A stretch of DNA of 64,000 bases from the NCBI RefSeq assembly GCF_003990335.1, contig NZ_CP034683.1, positions 1,626,501 through 1,690,500 on the forward strand, in the 5' to 3' direction. Below are positions 18,503-28,649 of the stretch, in pieces. Both the position numbers and the translations under genes were made by a program. Every line of letters begins with the position of its first letter. Positions within the stretch are counted from its first letter, which is position 1. This DNA is from Rheinheimera mangrovi. Its GTDB lineage: Bacteria > Pseudomonadota > Gammaproteobacteria > Enterobacterales > Alteromonadaceae. The notes beneath the pieces are model-generated. The model was not told where the DNA came from. It did no database searches and saw only the letters and a list, made by a program, of their open reading frames with translations.

Positions 18503-19558
18503 ATGAAAACTTTTTTGGTTACTGGTGGGGCCGGTTTTATAGGGTCGGCTGTGGTAAGGCATCTAGTTCAGAATACTGAACATAGAGTGGTTAATGTCGA
18601 TAAGCTCACCTATGCCGGTAACACCAGTTCACTTAAATCCGTAGCCTCCAGCGAACGTTATATTTTTGAGAAAGCCGATATTTGCGACGCAACAAAAATG
18701 GCTGAATTGTTTACAACCTATAAGCCCGACGTAGTAATGCACCTGGCCGCAGAAAGTCATGTTGACCGATCTATTAACGGCCCAGGCGACTTTATTCAAA
18801 CCAATATTGTCGGAACTTATACGTTGTTAGAAGCTGCCCGTTCGTATTGGACTGCTTTAGCGGCTGAAAAAAAAGCTGCATTCAGGTTTCACCATATATC
18901 CACAGATGAAGTATACGGTGACTTGCATGGCACAGACGACTTATTCACAGAAACCACAGCCTATGCACCTAGTAGCCCTTACTCGGCCAGCAAAGCAGGT
19001 TCTGACCATTTAGTTCGCGCCTGGCAACGCACTTTTGGTTTACCTACAGTGGTTACCAACTGTTCAAATAACTATGGGCCATTTCATTTTCCTGAAAAGC
19101 TTATTCCACTGATGATTTTAAATGCATTGGCAGGAAAGCCACTGCCAGTGTACGGCGATGGCAAACAAATACGCGACTGGCTTTTTGTCGAAGACCACGC
19201 CCGTGCTTTAGTATGTGTGGCTACTACAGGATTAATTGGCGAAACCTACAATATTGGTGGCCATAACGAAAAACAAAATATCGAAGTAGTGCACACCTTG
19301 TGCAGCTTATTAGAAGAGCTGGCTCCGCTTAAGCCTGCTGGAATTAACCAATACTCAGACCTTATTACCTATGTAACTGACAGGCCTGGTCATGATGTGC
19401 GTTACGCGATAGACGCTGGCAAAATTGAGCGGGAATTAGGCTGGGTGCCGCAAGAAACATTTGAAAGCGGTTTGCGTAAAACAGTGCAGTGGTACTTAAC
19501 GAACAAAGACTGGTGGCAGGCTATTTTAGATGGCAGTTACCAGCAGCTGAATAGCTAA
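18503..19558 (+). CDS. rmlB: dTDP-glucose 4,6-dehydratase RmlB (copy 1)
   Basis: 351 residues from ATG 18503; a GTG directly before it (18500) has better spacing to GAAGGA and is an alternative. The NAD-binding GGAGFIGS, the [12 protein letters not shown] block, [11 protein letters not shown] and catalytic YSASK are intact. It converts dTDP-glucose to dTDP-4-keto-6-deoxyglucose. It is first in the order rmlB-D-A-C and follows the two coiled-coil genes by a few bases. A second copy is at 61784. Confidence 0.95.
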   Translation: MKTFLVTGGAGFIGSAVVRHLVQNTEHRVVNVDKLTYAGNTSSLKSVASSERYIFEKADICDATKMAELFTTYKPDVVMHLAAESHVDRSINGPGDFIQTNIVGTYTLLEAARSYWTALAAEKKAAFRFHHISTDEVYGDLHGTDDLFTETTAYAPSSPYSASKAGSDHLVRAWQRTFGLPTVVTNCSNNYGPFHFPEKLIPLMILNALAGKPLPVYGDGKQIRDWLFVEDHARALVCVATTGLIGETYNIGGHNEKQNIEVVHTLCSLLEELAPLKPAGINQYSDLITYVTDRPGHDVRYAIDAGKIERELGWVPQETFESGLRKTVQWYLTNKDWWQAILDGSYQQLNS

Positions 19559-19587
19559 GCTGAAAAAAGCGGTTAAAAGGTTTAATT

Positions 19588-20502
19588 ATGCAAACTATTG
19601 TATTACTGGCTCCTAACGGTCAGGTTGGTTTTGAAGTTGCTCGGGCTGTGGCACCTTTAGGGCAGTTGTTCACATTAAGCCGTCAAGACGTTGATTTTGC
19701 TGATACTCCGGCAGTAGCTGCCAAAGTTGCAGCTTTCAAGCCGACAGTAATTATTAATGCAGCAGCCTGGACTGCGGTAGATAAAGCTGAGGCGGAAAAG
19801 CAAGCCTGCGAACTGATAAACGTAGCATTGCCAGCCGCTTTAGCTGAGGTAGCTAACCAGTGCAACGCCTGGTTGGTGCATTACTCCAGCGACTACGTAT
19901 ACCCAGGCTATGGCACTACGCCATGGCAGGAAACTGATACCACAGGCCCACTTTCGGTATATGGCCAAAGCAAGCTGGATGGCGATTTAGCTGTTATTAA
20001 ACACACAGATAAATATATTATTTTCAGAACCAGCTGGGTATACGCGGCGCGGGGCAATAATTTTTTACGTACCATGTTAAAACTAGCGCAGCAGCGCGAA
20101 GCCTTGAGTGTAGTGGCAGATCAAACCGGCGCGCCCACTCCTGCCAGATTAATAGCCCAGGTGACAGTGTTGGCTTTGCAACAGGTTTTGTTGCAGCAAG
20201 CAGAAGACGAAGCTGAAGCCATAAGGTCTTATGCCGGTATTTACCATTTGGCATCACAAGGCTACTGCAGCTGGTACGATTTTGCGGCGGAGATATTTCG
20301 ATTAGCCCGTGACAGCGGTATGGTGTTAGCACTAAACGACCAACAGTTTAAAGCTATTGCCACTGTCGATTACCCAACTCCGGCTAAGCGCCCGCCAAAT
20401 TCGCGTTTAAACCTGACCAAATTAGAGCAAACATTTAATTTGCAACTGCCAGAATGGCAGCAGCAACTTTATTTCACGTTTAATGAGCTTACTACTCACT
20501 AA
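19588..20502 (+). CDS. rmlD: dTDP-4-dehydrorhamnose reductase RmlD (operon copy)
   Basis: 304 residues, with AAAGG 7 bases before the ATG. SSDYVY and the catalytic VYGQSK are present, as are the conserved TSWVYA and DQTGAPTPA blocks. The N-terminal cofactor loop reads APNGQVG, with Ala where the first Gly of GxxGxxG is expected; the lone rmlD at 12470 has the full motif. It completes dTDP-L-rhamnose synthesis. The altered loop may change cofactor use or activity, which could explain keeping both copies (inference). Confidence 0.92.
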   Translation: MQTIVLLAPNGQVGFEVARAVAPLGQLFTLSRQDVDFADTPAVAAKVAAFKPTVIINAAAWTAVDKAEAEKQACELINVALPAALAEVANQCNAWLVHYSSDYVYPGYGTTPWQETDTTGPLSVYGQSKLDGDLAVIKHTDKYIIFRTSWVYAARGNNFLRTMLKLAQQREALSVVADQTGAPTPARLIAQVTVLALQQVLLQQAEDEAEAIRSYAGIYHLASQGYCSWYDFAAEIFRLARDSGMVLALNDQQFKAIATVDYPTPAKRPPNSRLNLTKLEQTFNLQLPEWQQQLYFTFNELTTH

Positions 20503-20522
20503 TATAAGGGACTATACAGAGT

Positions 20523-21398
20523 ATGCGTAAAGGTATTGTATTGGCAGGAGGGTCTGGCACCCGGTTACACCCTATTACTTTAGGTGTGTCTAAACAACAA
20601 TTGCCTATTTATGACAAACCCATGATTTATTACCCTATTTCAGTATTAATGCTAGCCGGTATTAAAGATATTTTAATTATTTCCACACCTGAAGATTTAC
20701 CTGGTTTTAAAAAACTCTTGGGAACTGGCGAGCAGTTTGGTGTGGCATTTGAGTATGCCGAACAACCATCACCAGACGGTTTAGCCCAAGCCTTTATTAT
20801 TGGTGAAGATTTTATTGGCCAAAGCAATGTGTGTTTAGTGCTGGGCGACAATATTTTTCATGGCCAACACTTTTCTGAGCAGTTAAAAAATGCCGCAGAA
20901 CAGCAACAAGGAGCTACCGTATTTGGTTATATGGTAAACGACCCGGAGCGTTTTGGCGTGGTTGAATTTGACAGTAACGGCAAAGCTATATCTATTGAAG
21001 AAAAGCCAAAACAACCCAAATCAAACTATGCAGTAACAGGGCTGTACTTTTACGACAACGACGTAGTACAAATAGCTAAAGCTGTGCAGCCTTCCGAGCG
21101 TGGCGAACTGGAAATAACCAGTGTAAATAACGCTTACTTAGCGCGAGGTGACTTAAATGTAGAGCGCTTTGGCCGAGGCTTTGCCTGGCTGGATACAGGT
21201 ACGCACGATTCATTATTAGAAGCGTCGCAATATGTACAAACCATAGAGCACCGCCAGGGGTTAAAAGTAGCTTGTCTGGAAGAAATAGCCTGGCGCAATG
21301 GTTGGATTAGCAACGAGCAGTTAATAGAGCGGGGCCGTTATTTCGGCAAAACTCAATACGGCCAGTATTTAATTAAATTAGCAGAGTTAGGTTTTTAA
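20523..21398 (+). CDS. rmlA: Glucose-1-phosphate thymidylyltransferase RmlA (copy 1)
   Basis: 291 residues, normal RmlA length. The nucleotide loop [11 protein letters not shown], the downstream YDKPMIYYP and the LGDNIF metal-binding region are intact. It makes dTDP-glucose from dTTP and glucose-1-phosphate, the first step of the rhamnose pathway. It lies between rmlD and rmlC. A closely similar copy is at 62854. Confidence 0.96.
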   Translation: MRKGIVLAGGSGTRLHPITLGVSKQQLPIYDKPMIYYPISVLMLAGIKDILIISTPEDLPGFKKLLGTGEQFGVAFEYAEQPSPDGLAQAFIIGEDFIGQSNVCLVLGDNIFHGQHFSEQLKNAAEQQQGATVFGYMVNDPERFGVVEFDSNGKAISIEEKPKQPKSNYAVTGLYFYDNDVVQIAKAVQPSERGELEITSVNNAYLARGDLNVERFGRGFAWLDTGTHDSLLEASQYVQTIEHRQGLKVACLEEIAWRNGWISNEQLIERGRYFGKTQYGQYLIKLAELGF

Positions 21399-21399
21399 T

Positions 21400-21945
21400 A
21401 TGGACTATCAACCTTTAGCCATACCAGATGTAGTGCTGTTAACGCCAAAAGTTTTTGGCGATGAGCGTGGCTTTTTTATGGAAACTTTTCGTCACGACGA
21501 ATTTATAAAACACTGTGGTAATTACAGCTTTGTACAAGACAACCACTCCAGCTCTGGCAAAGGTATTTTGCGTGGTTTGCATTACCAGCATAAGCAACCC
21601 CAAGGCAAGCTGGTGCGAGTCACTAAAGGCGAAGTATTCGATGTTGCCGTAGATATGCGTAAAAACTCTCCCACTTTTGGCAAATGGGTGGGCGAGTACT
21701 TAAGCGAAACAAATAAACGCTTAATGTGGGTACCACCAGGTTTTGCCCATGGTTTTGTTGTAACAAGCGATGTGGCTGAATTTCAATATAAATGCACTGA
21801 TTATTATGCACCTGGCGACGAATATTCTTTGTTGTGGAATGATCCAACCGTAAACATAGTGTGGCCAGTTGACGAACATAGCCTTAAGTTATCAGCTAAA
21901 GATGCTGAAGGCAGAAACTTTGCTGATTGCCCATTCTTTAGTTAA
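21400..21945 (+). CDS. rmlC: dTDP-4-dehydrorhamnose 3,5-epimerase RmlC (copy 1)
   Basis: 181 residues, a cupin-fold epimerase. The active-site His in LRGLHYQ, the PQGKLVRV strand and the second conserved His in FAHGF are present. It starts one base after rmlA and its TAA overlaps the ATG of the next gene (TAATG). A second, partial copy starts at 63735. Confidence 0.95.
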   Translation: MDYQPLAIPDVVLLTPKVFGDERGFFMETFRHDEFIKHCGNYSFVQDNHSSSGKGILRGLHYQHKQPQGKLVRVTKGEVFDVAVDMRKNSPTFGKWVGEYLSETNKRLMWVPPGFAHGFVVTSDVAEFQYKCTDYYAPGDEYSLLWNDPTVNIVWPVDEHSLKLSAKDAEGRNFADCPFFS

Positions 21946-23690
21946 TGCCAAGAGAACCTGATGTTATGCCTGAATTACCTGTAAGCAGTGAGCTGAGCCA
22001 ACACATTAATTTACTGTGGGCGCAGGGCAATAGCGAAATATTGGCTGCTTTAGATAGCGACGCTGTTGGCTTGTCAGAAAACGAACAAGCTTATATAGCA
22101 ATGGCGCTGTTGCAACAAGGCAAGGCTACTGAGGCTCAGCTGATATTAACAGCACTGGTTGCAAAAGGTTTTGATAGACAAAGACTTGCTTCGTTATTAC
22201 TGTCGGGCTGTAAAACCAGTTTATCTAATGCTTGTTACATTAACTGTGACGACGAAAAAGCAAAACGTTTTGCTTTTCAGGCCGTAGCCTTAACCGAACC
22301 AGAGCAGACGCAAAGCACAGTACTGCAACTTCGTGAAATATGGCAACAAAAGAGGCTGCATAAAGCTGGTGTAGAGTTTAGGGCCAAGCCACTGCAATAT
22401 GCAGAATTCAGTATAAAAACCTTAAACCAGCTAAAACTATGCGACGCCTGGGCAGGCAATACGGTCAACACTGTTATTTTTCGTCATCATGGAGTGTTTA
22501 GCCATGCCGGTATGCAATACACCGCATTTTATGTTGATAAACATACGCTGCGTTTAGCGCAACGTAATCTGACGAATAACGAACTTCGATTTGCCGATAT
22601 TACAGGCAATTACAATATCAAAGATGCTCATAACAGTATCAGTTTAGGTATGGATCGTAACGGCTACATACACATTAGCTATGACCATCATGGAACTCAG
22701 CTTAAATACAGGCGTAGCTTAAAACCTTACAGTATTGATGGTTTTAGCGATGAACTGGAAATGACAGGGCAACGCGAAGCTAAAGTCACTTATCCTGCGT
22801 TTATAATGCAAATGGCCGATGAGCCAATGCAATTACTCTATCGTGATGGTAACCATCAAAAAGGTTCTGCGTACATTAAGCATTACTGCGAAACTGAGCA
22901 ACGCTGGATTGATACCGAAAGTGCAATTTTATCTGGAGAAACCAATCAGCCCTGGACCAGCAATGCCTACTGGAACCACCCAGTACTTGATAGTGAAGGC
23001 AACGGCCATCTTAGTTTTGTATGGCGAACTCATCATATTGGTGAACAACAACAAATCAATAATATGAATATTTGCTACGCCAAAACCTATGATAATGGCA
23101 AAAATTGGTACTCATCCAATAACAAAATTTTTAAACTGCCTATTACTCAAGTGAATGCCGAAGTAGTATGGCCAATATCACCAGCAAGTAACCTGATTAA
23201 CCAAACCAGTATGGCGACAGACAGTAAAAACCGGCCGCATATTGTGTTTTACGCAAATGACGAAAATGGCATAGTTCAGTATCAACATCTGTGGTTTAAT
23301 GGTGACAAATGGCAACATCAAATTATCTCTAACCGCACCGAAGCATTTGATTTATGTGGTGGTGGTACTTTGCGTATTCCCATATCACGACCGGAAATAG
23401 TAATAGATAAGCAAGACAACCTCTTTGTTATTTACCGCGGTGATATTACCGGTGACTGTATGGCTGTATTGTGTTTAAAAGCGCCCCATTACCATTATGA
23501 ACCCGCAAACCAACAAGTTATCTTTTCAGAGCCACTAGGCTTAGCTGAACCTGTAATTGACAGATTACGTTGGCAGCAAGACCAAGTTTTAAGCCTATTA
23601 GTACAATACAATGACCAGCCTAACCATGATCTTGGCCATGCCAGTGTGGTAAAGCCTATTTACTTGATAGATATAGTATTTAGCGAATAA
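21945..23690 (+). CDS. BNR_4-type beta-propeller protein, possible polysaccharide lyase relative
   Basis: 581 residues. The N-terminal 180 residues are helical and TPR-like (ALLQQGKATEAQLIL). From about 185 the protein resembles the BNR_4 propeller family: AHNSISLGMDRNGYIHISYD followed by HHG, then TYPAF and LLYRDG. Ulvan lyases of PL24/PL25 share this fold and use paired His with Tyr and Arg at comparable places, so a lyase or a glycan-binding role is possible. Those lyases are secreted, whereas this one has no signal peptide. It is coupled to rmlC by TAATG and sits in the rhamnose operon. Activity is not established from sequence. A later Met (21966) is an alternative start. Confidence 0.6.
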   Translation: MPREPDVMPELPVSSELSQHINLLWAQGNSEILAALDSDAVGLSENEQAYIAMALLQQGKATEAQLILTALVAKGFDRQRLASLLLSGCKTSLSNACYINCDDEKAKRFAFQAVALTEPEQTQSTVLQLREIWQQKRLHKAGVEFRAKPLQYAEFSIKTLNQLKLCDAWAGNTVNTVIFRHHGVFSHAGMQYTAFYVDKHTLRLAQRNLTNNELRFADITGNYNIKDAHNSISLGMDRNGYIHISYDHHGTQLKYRRSLKPYSIDGFSDELEMTGQREAKVTYPAFIMQMADEPMQLLYRDGNHQKGSAYIKHYCETEQRWIDTESAILSGETNQPWTSNAYWNHPVLDSEGNGHLSFVWRTHHIGEQQQINNMNICYAKTYDNGKNWYSSNNKIFKLPITQVNAEVVWPISPASNLINQTSMATDSKNRPHIVFYANDENGIVQYQHLWFNGDKWQHQIISNRTEAFDLCGGGTLRIPISRPEIVIDKQDNLFVIYRGDITGDCMAVLCLKAPHYHYEPANQQVIFSEPLGLAEPVIDRLRWQQDQVLSLLVQYNDQPNHDLGHASVVKPIYLIDIVFSE

Positions 23691-23729
23691 ACATTTTTTG
23701 GTTTTAAGTTTAAATGAGTGAGATTAAAC

Positions 23730-25955
23730 ATGGCAGTGAATGCAAAGGAACCGCAAATAGCAGGACGCGTTGAACAAACATTTTTATCATTAGGTAATAC
23801 GGCGTTAAATTCAAAAGACTATAGCTTAGCTGTTTCGTTATTTAAGCGGGCGCTAGAGCAAACTCCAGCACTGGCAAAAGTGATTGAGTTTAATATCCGT
23901 TTTGCTCAATCAAAATTAAATAACCTATTTCCTAAAGACTGTTCTGCTTTGGTTGGAAAAAGTGATGTTAGTTTAGCTGCTGATATTTATAGTATTAACA
24001 GCGAAAATGCTGTCGTAGATATTGTTGTTCCTGTTTTTAACGCTCTTGAGGATGTGCAGCGTTGTTTGGATGCAATTAACCGCAATACTGATGGGTTTAC
24101 GGTAAATGTTTATATAGTGAACGACGGTTCGGACATGCCAACAACTGAATGGTTAAGGGCCTTTTGTAAAAATAAACCTATGTTTGTTTTAACTGAAAAT
24201 GATAAAAACAAAGGCTACACCCCAACTGTTAATGTTGGGCTGCGCCAGTGCAAAGGTGATTATATAGTGACCCTCAATAGCGACACTATAGTAACCAAAG
24301 GCTGGCTAACAGGTTTGGTGCGTTGTTTTAAAACTAATGCAGAGTTTGGTGTGGTAGGGCCTTTGTCAAATGCCGCCAGTTGGCAAAATGTACCCATATT
24401 ACTGGATGAAAATAACCAGTTTGCGGTTAACGAGTTGCCACAGGGGTGGAACGCAGATGATATGGCTGTACTGGTAAGTGCTGCCAGTAAAAGGTATTAC
24501 CCGCAGGTGCCTTTTGTAAATGGCTTTTGTTTTATGATTGCGAAAGCTGCGTTTGATAAAGTGGGCTTATTAGACGAAGAAACCTTTCCAACAGGTTATG
24601 GTGAAGAAAATGACTACTGCATAAGGGTTGCACAAGCAGGGTTTAAGTTGGCAATTTGCGACGATACTTATGTATTCCATGCAAAATCAAAGAGCTTCGG
24701 TCATGAAAAACGTAAACAGTTGTCAAAAGTAGGCTCGGATGCATTAAAAGCTAAACATGGTAAAGATAAGGTCAATGAGCTCGCTGGCCAGATCCGGGAT
24801 ATGACAGTATTTAATGATATACGCCAACAGGTGCGGCAAGCCTTAACCAACGCCGCCAATAGTTTTACTAAAGATCCATTGTTAAACAGAATTTTATTTT
24901 TGTTACCCGTATCGGGCGGTGGCGGTGGTGTACATTCTATCGTACAAGAAACTATGGGTATGCGGCGCATAGGCGTACGGGCAAAAATTGCGGTGCCGAA
25001 AAAACATCGACATAAATTTATTAAAAAATACGAAGATATAGATGTTGTAGAGGACTTATTTATAGGGTTTGAACCTCACGAACTTGGTGATTTGTCCAAA
25101 AAATTCGACGTTATTGTTGGTACTATTTATACCTCGATGAAATTGGTCAAAGAGGTGGTGGACATTAATCCGGAAATTCAGCCTGCATACTATATACAAG
25201 ACTATGAGCCTTTTTTCTCCGAGTTAGGTTCGTCCGCATGGCAAGAAGCGAGAGACTCTTATACTTTGCTGCCTAATGCCATACTGTTTGCTAAAACAGA
25301 CTGGATTTGCCAAAAAGTACATGAAGAGCATGGCGTGCAGGTGCGTAAAGTGTCTCCCAGTATTGACCACGATGTATACAAACCCGACCCGTTAGCTAAG
25401 ACGCATTCTGGGTTAGAGGCTAAAATAGTGCTGTCAGCTATGATTAGGCCAAAAACACCACGCCGTGGTGCAGAGCGGACCATGTCCTTGTTAAAACGGG
25501 TTTATGACCATCTTGGTGACAAGGTCCATATTGAGCTGTTTGGTTGTGCAGATGAAGACCCATTATTTCAGCAGCTAGAGCGGGGCTTTAAATATAATAA
25601 CAACGGAGAGCTAACACGCTTAGGTGTAGCAGCAGTACTGCAAAAGTCAGACTGTTTTATCGATTTATCTGACTATCAGGCGTTTGGCCGTACAGGGTTA
25701 GAAGCAATGGCGTGTGGAGCATTTTCTATGCTTACTAAATTTGGTGGTATCTATGAATACGCGGTCGATGGTTATGATTCCTTAATTATTAATCCATTTG
25801 ATGAGGACGAATGTTTTAATAGGTTGATTTCATCAGTTACACGTAATGATGTATTGGCAAGACTTAAGGCTAATTCTTTGATGAAGTCAGCCAACTTCTC
25901 TGTGCACAAAGCTGCGGTTAGTGAAGCTATAGAATTAATTAGGGGTTATGTGTGA
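23730..25955 (+). CDS. Bifunctional glycosyltransferase (TPR-GT2-GT4)
   Basis: Start ATG 23730 (741 aa); a GTG at 23718 is possible, and the ribosome site is weak for both. A TPR-like hairpin (LGNTALNSKDYSLAVSLFKR) comes first. A GT2 domain follows (about 95-330: VVDIVVPVFN, NDGSD, NSDTIV, and GYGEENDYC near its end), then a GT4-type domain (about 385-735: LLPVSGGGGGVHSI, FGRTGLEAMACG). It probably adds two sugars in succession to the capsule repeat at the cytoplasmic face. Donors are unknown; a rhamnosyl role is plausible because of the rml genes upstream. It overlaps the next gene by GTGA. Confidence 0.85.
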   Translation: MAVNAKEPQIAGRVEQTFLSLGNTALNSKDYSLAVSLFKRALEQTPALAKVIEFNIRFAQSKLNNLFPKDCSALVGKSDVSLAADIYSINSENAVVDIVVPVFNALEDVQRCLDAINRNTDGFTVNVYIVNDGSDMPTTEWLRAFCKNKPMFVLTENDKNKGYTPTVNVGLRQCKGDYIVTLNSDTIVTKGWLTGLVRCFKTNAEFGVVGPLSNAASWQNVPILLDENNQFAVNELPQGWNADDMAVLVSAASKRYYPQVPFVNGFCFMIAKAAFDKVGLLDEETFPTGYGEENDYCIRVAQAGFKLAICDDTYVFHAKSKSFGHEKRKQLSKVGSDALKAKHGKDKVNELAGQIRDMTVFNDIRQQVRQALTNAANSFTKDPLLNRILFLLPVSGGGGGVHSIVQETMGMRRIGVRAKIAVPKKHRHKFIKKYEDIDVVEDLFIGFEPHELGDLSKKFDVIVGTIYTSMKLVKEVVDINPEIQPAYYIQDYEPFFSELGSSAWQEARDSYTLLPNAILFAKTDWICQKVHEEHGVQVRKVSPSIDHDVYKPDPLAKTHSGLEAKIVLSAMIRPKTPRRGAERTMSLLKRVYDHLGDKVHIELFGCADEDPLFQQLERGFKYNNNGELTRLGVAAVLQKSDCFIDLSDYQAFGRTGLEAMACGAFSMLTKFGGIYEYAVDGYDSLIINPFDEDECFNRLISSVTRNDVLARLKANSLMKSANFSVHKAAVSEAIELIRGYV

Positions 25956-27109
25956 TAAATTTGCTGTTTTTGACTTATGCTGATAAAAAATATGAACAAT
26001 TTGCCATACCGTATGTCTGGTTTGCTTTAATAAATAATCCTGATTCGTTCGTTGAGATAAAACTTGAGGATGAGATCGGGTTTAGAGCTAGATATAAAGA
26101 TGCTTTAGTTGTTTTGAGTAATTACTTTGAAAATCAGTATGCTTTTACTCAGTCTGTATTTTCAACTAATGAAGTTATCCCAAATACTATCAGGTTTTTA
26201 GAAGAACCTAGTGTTCAGGCTAAGTATATATATATTGGCGATATAGATTTATTAGTTTTTGATGATGTATTAGGTGTTCATACCAGCTTCATAGATAAAT
26301 ACTCATTACCTTTTAGTAATATTGTTCGAGATCCATTTGCTGAAAAGCCAAGATTGTCTGGCTTACATTTCTGTAGCTTTGAGAACTATTATCCGAAGCC
26401 AGATCTGAGCGACCTAGATTTGAAAAATGAAAATGATGAGCATGTCCTTTATCTTTACATGATAAGAAAAGGGTTTTCCCCTGACCCATTGTTTCGTGAG
26501 CGGCCAGAGTGCGGCATTCATTTATCATTAAACCGAGACCCAGCAGGACGCACGACAGGACCAAATGCAGGGGAATTTAACGCGCGAAAAAGCTTAGCTT
26601 GGGGCGGTAGTCAATATTGGCTTAAATTCAAACAGCAAATAGCAGATAAGCGTTTTGCTGAGCTACTGTCGCATTTAAATGTTGAGTTTAAGTTTATACT
26701 TCTATGCTTAGAGTCAATAGCTAATGATAAGTTTGATGAGTTGCATTGGTTATCGTTAAATCACTCAATTGATAAAAGGTTGTTGTTGAGTAAGAGTGAG
26801 TATTCTTTGGCACAGTTTAATACTGAAAGAGATTTTTTAATAAAAAATAAAAATTTTGGACAAGCAGAGTCTTTGACGAGGGAGGCTGTAATTATATGGC
26901 CGAATAACGTTGACGTATTGAGGAAGCTATCCTGGATACTTATGTCAAACAATAAGATCTCAGAAAGTGTTGCCGTTCTTAATAGAATAATTTGTCTGCC
27001 TGGTGGTCTTACGTTTTTGAAGAGTTGGGACTTCGTTAGGAAGAACCAGAAAAATATTTCGAGCATAGGTCTTGATGGAGAGATCTTAGTAAAAAGAGTT
27101 TTAGATTAA
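25952..27109 (+). CDS. Unknown GT-A-like protein with C-terminal TPR
   Basis: 385 residues, GTG start overlapping the previous stop. No family is recognised with confidence. YIYIGDIDLLVFDD (about 91-104) resembles the strand and DxD metal site of GT-A transferases such as GT8. The last third (from about 295) has TPR-like helices (KNFGQAESLTREAVIIWP). The DNA is clearly more AT-rich than the genes before it, with many ATA/AAT/TTT codons, which suggests transfer. It is probably a sugar-modifying or transferase enzyme of the capsule repeat; this is inference. Confidence 0.55.
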   Translation: MINLLFLTYADKKYEQFAIPYVWFALINNPDSFVEIKLEDEIGFRARYKDALVVLSNYFENQYAFTQSVFSTNEVIPNTIRFLEEPSVQAKYIYIGDIDLLVFDDVLGVHTSFIDKYSLPFSNIVRDPFAEKPRLSGLHFCSFENYYPKPDLSDLDLKNENDEHVLYLYMIRKGFSPDPLFRERPECGIHLSLNRDPAGRTTGPNAGEFNARKSLAWGGSQYWLKFKQQIADKRFAELLSHLNVEFKFILLCLESIANDKFDELHWLSLNHSIDKRLLLSKSEYSLAQFNTERDFLIKNKNFGQAESLTREAVIIWPNNVDVLRKLSWILMSNNKISESVAVLNRIICLPGGLTFLKSWDFVRKNQKNISSIGLDGEILVKRVLD

Positions 27110-28372
27110 ATGTTGCTAACAGAGTTAGTTTATGAGGATGAATTCATCAAGGTTTTCTTTACTGAGAATACATCCAATGTTGCGGTGATAACATTTGCAC
27201 CACTTAACTTTTATGAGTCCAAAGCCCAACGTTACTGGGGGGAGTCATTAGCATTTAAGACTGGTAACTCATTTATAGGGGTCATAGCAAAAAGTAAGAA
27301 TTGGTATCCTTGTTCTTCAATCAATAACTCACTCAGTATCATTCTTGAATTATTAAGTAAATACGATTTCAAGTTTACTTTTGGTACATCCATGGGTGGG
27401 TATGCAGCTATAAAGCATGCGGACAAGTTGAAAGTTGATTTTGTATTGTCATTTTCACCTCAATACACTATTAACCCCTGTGTATTTGGCGATTACGACA
27501 AAAGGTTTATTGTTCATTATAATGAGTCTTTGAATTTTGGTATGGAGATATCGGCAGATGATTGTTCTAAACGAGGTATTGTTTTTTACGATAGGTTTTA
27601 CAGAGAAGATAAGTTACATATTGAGAAAATCGCTGAAAATGTATCTAATTTAAGTTTTTGCTCCCTTAATTTTACGGGACATTTTCCAATCGAAATTTTT
27701 ACAGGAAGCTCTGTTTTTCAGCGTACAGTTAAAAATATTATGGATTACGATATTCAAAGTATTTGTGAATTTTCGCGAGAAAAGCGTAGGGTATCATCAA
27801 TAAGAGTTTCTACTTTAGCTTCAGTAGTGGCTTTGAAAAGACCGATGTTGGCTCATGATATTGCTTTGAAGTATCGAGAGCAAATTTCAGAGAACGGCTT
27901 ATTTAATTTTTACCTTTCAACTGCTATGAATTATAAAAATAAAAATGATTTTGGTCTGGCAGTTTTTTTTTCAAATCTGGCACTAAGGGCTAAACCTGAA
28001 AATTCAAATGCAATTATTCTGCTTTGTAATAGTCTAAATACGTTGGGTTTTAGTGATGTTGCAAAGACGCGTCTTAAACATTTTTTGATCCAAAATCAGA
28101 ATGATGCATTTGTTTATAATGCATTGGCTGGTGTGTTGATCGGCCTTAAGGAGTTTTCTGAGGCGATTAACTGTTTAAAGAAGGCAATTTCTATTTTGCC
28201 ACACCAAGACTTCTTTAAAAGATTAGTTCGCGTTTCTAATGCAAATAAACTTTATGAAACAGCCGATTTCTACACTCTGCAATTTGCTGAGACGTTTCCT
28301 CATTCGCCGGAAGCAAGTGTATTTCTCGATTCAATGCGTTCTCGTTATACTAATGTTAGGTTTTCTAATTGA
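27110..28372 (+). CDS. Alpha/beta-hydrolase-like protein with C-terminal TPRs
   Basis: 420 residues, starting directly after the previous TAA. GTSMGGYAA (near residue 93) is a G-x-S-x-G nucleophile elbow, and TGHFP (about 194-198) supplies a likely catalytic His. An Asp/Glu partner is not obvious. From about 260 the protein is helical with TPR-like repeats (FSEAINCLKKAISILP). It could be an esterase or acyltransferase acting on the glycan or its precursors. It is AT-rich like its upstream neighbour, and the two probably arrived together. No signal peptide. Confidence 0.6.
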   Translation: MLLTELVYEDEFIKVFFTENTSNVAVITFAPLNFYESKAQRYWGESLAFKTGNSFIGVIAKSKNWYPCSSINNSLSIILELLSKYDFKFTFGTSMGGYAAIKHADKLKVDFVLSFSPQYTINPCVFGDYDKRFIVHYNESLNFGMEISADDCSKRGIVFYDRFYREDKLHIEKIAENVSNLSFCSLNFTGHFPIEIFTGSSVFQRTVKNIMDYDIQSICEFSREKRRVSSIRVSTLASVVALKRPMLAHDIALKYREQISENGLFNFYLSTAMNYKNKNDFGLAVFFSNLALRAKPENSNAIILLCNSLNTLGFSDVAKTRLKHFLIQNQNDAFVYNALAGVLIGLKEFSEAINCLKKAISILPHQDFFKRLVRVSNANKLYETADFYTLQFAETFPHSPEASVFLDSMRSRYTNVRFSN

Positions 28373-28649
28373 TTATCAATGTTTTATTATTTGCAATGCA
28401 TTTATAGTTCCCTTTTGGCATATAGGCTGCCAGGTTTAGCTTTTGGCATTCTATATGAGATTGCGTGAGTCAGTATCAGATGTAGAGCAGGTGCAAAAAT
28501 ACTTTCACTATTCATTTGCGCTCCTTTGTTTTGCTGAGTTTTTACATACAGAGTGGCGAAAATAGTTTAAGGGAGCTGCTCCTAAACTGTGTGCTTAGGT
28601 TGTGTAAAAAACTACAGTTTCAGTCTCAAAAAGTTGTAAAAGGGTAACT
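28373..28649. other. Intergenic gap, AT-rich, with one imperfect hairpin
   Basis: 277 bases without a supported gene. An imperfect inverted repeat at 28564-28588 (AGTTTA...TAAACT around GGGAG/CTCC) has no following U-run. A 36-codon frame at 28455-28565 has no ribosome site. The gap ends the operon that begins at 14107; a promoter for the next gene is expected here, but none stands out. Confidence 0.4.

Noticed and set aside
26601..26608. GGCGGTAG, the core of an ops/JUMPstart element
   Set aside because: It lies inside the 25952 coding region with no operon start nearby, and the following bases do not fit the full element.
28455..28565. 36-codon open frame between the hydrolase and the GT4 gene
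   Set aside because: No ribosome site, no recognisable similarity, and short enough to occur by chance.
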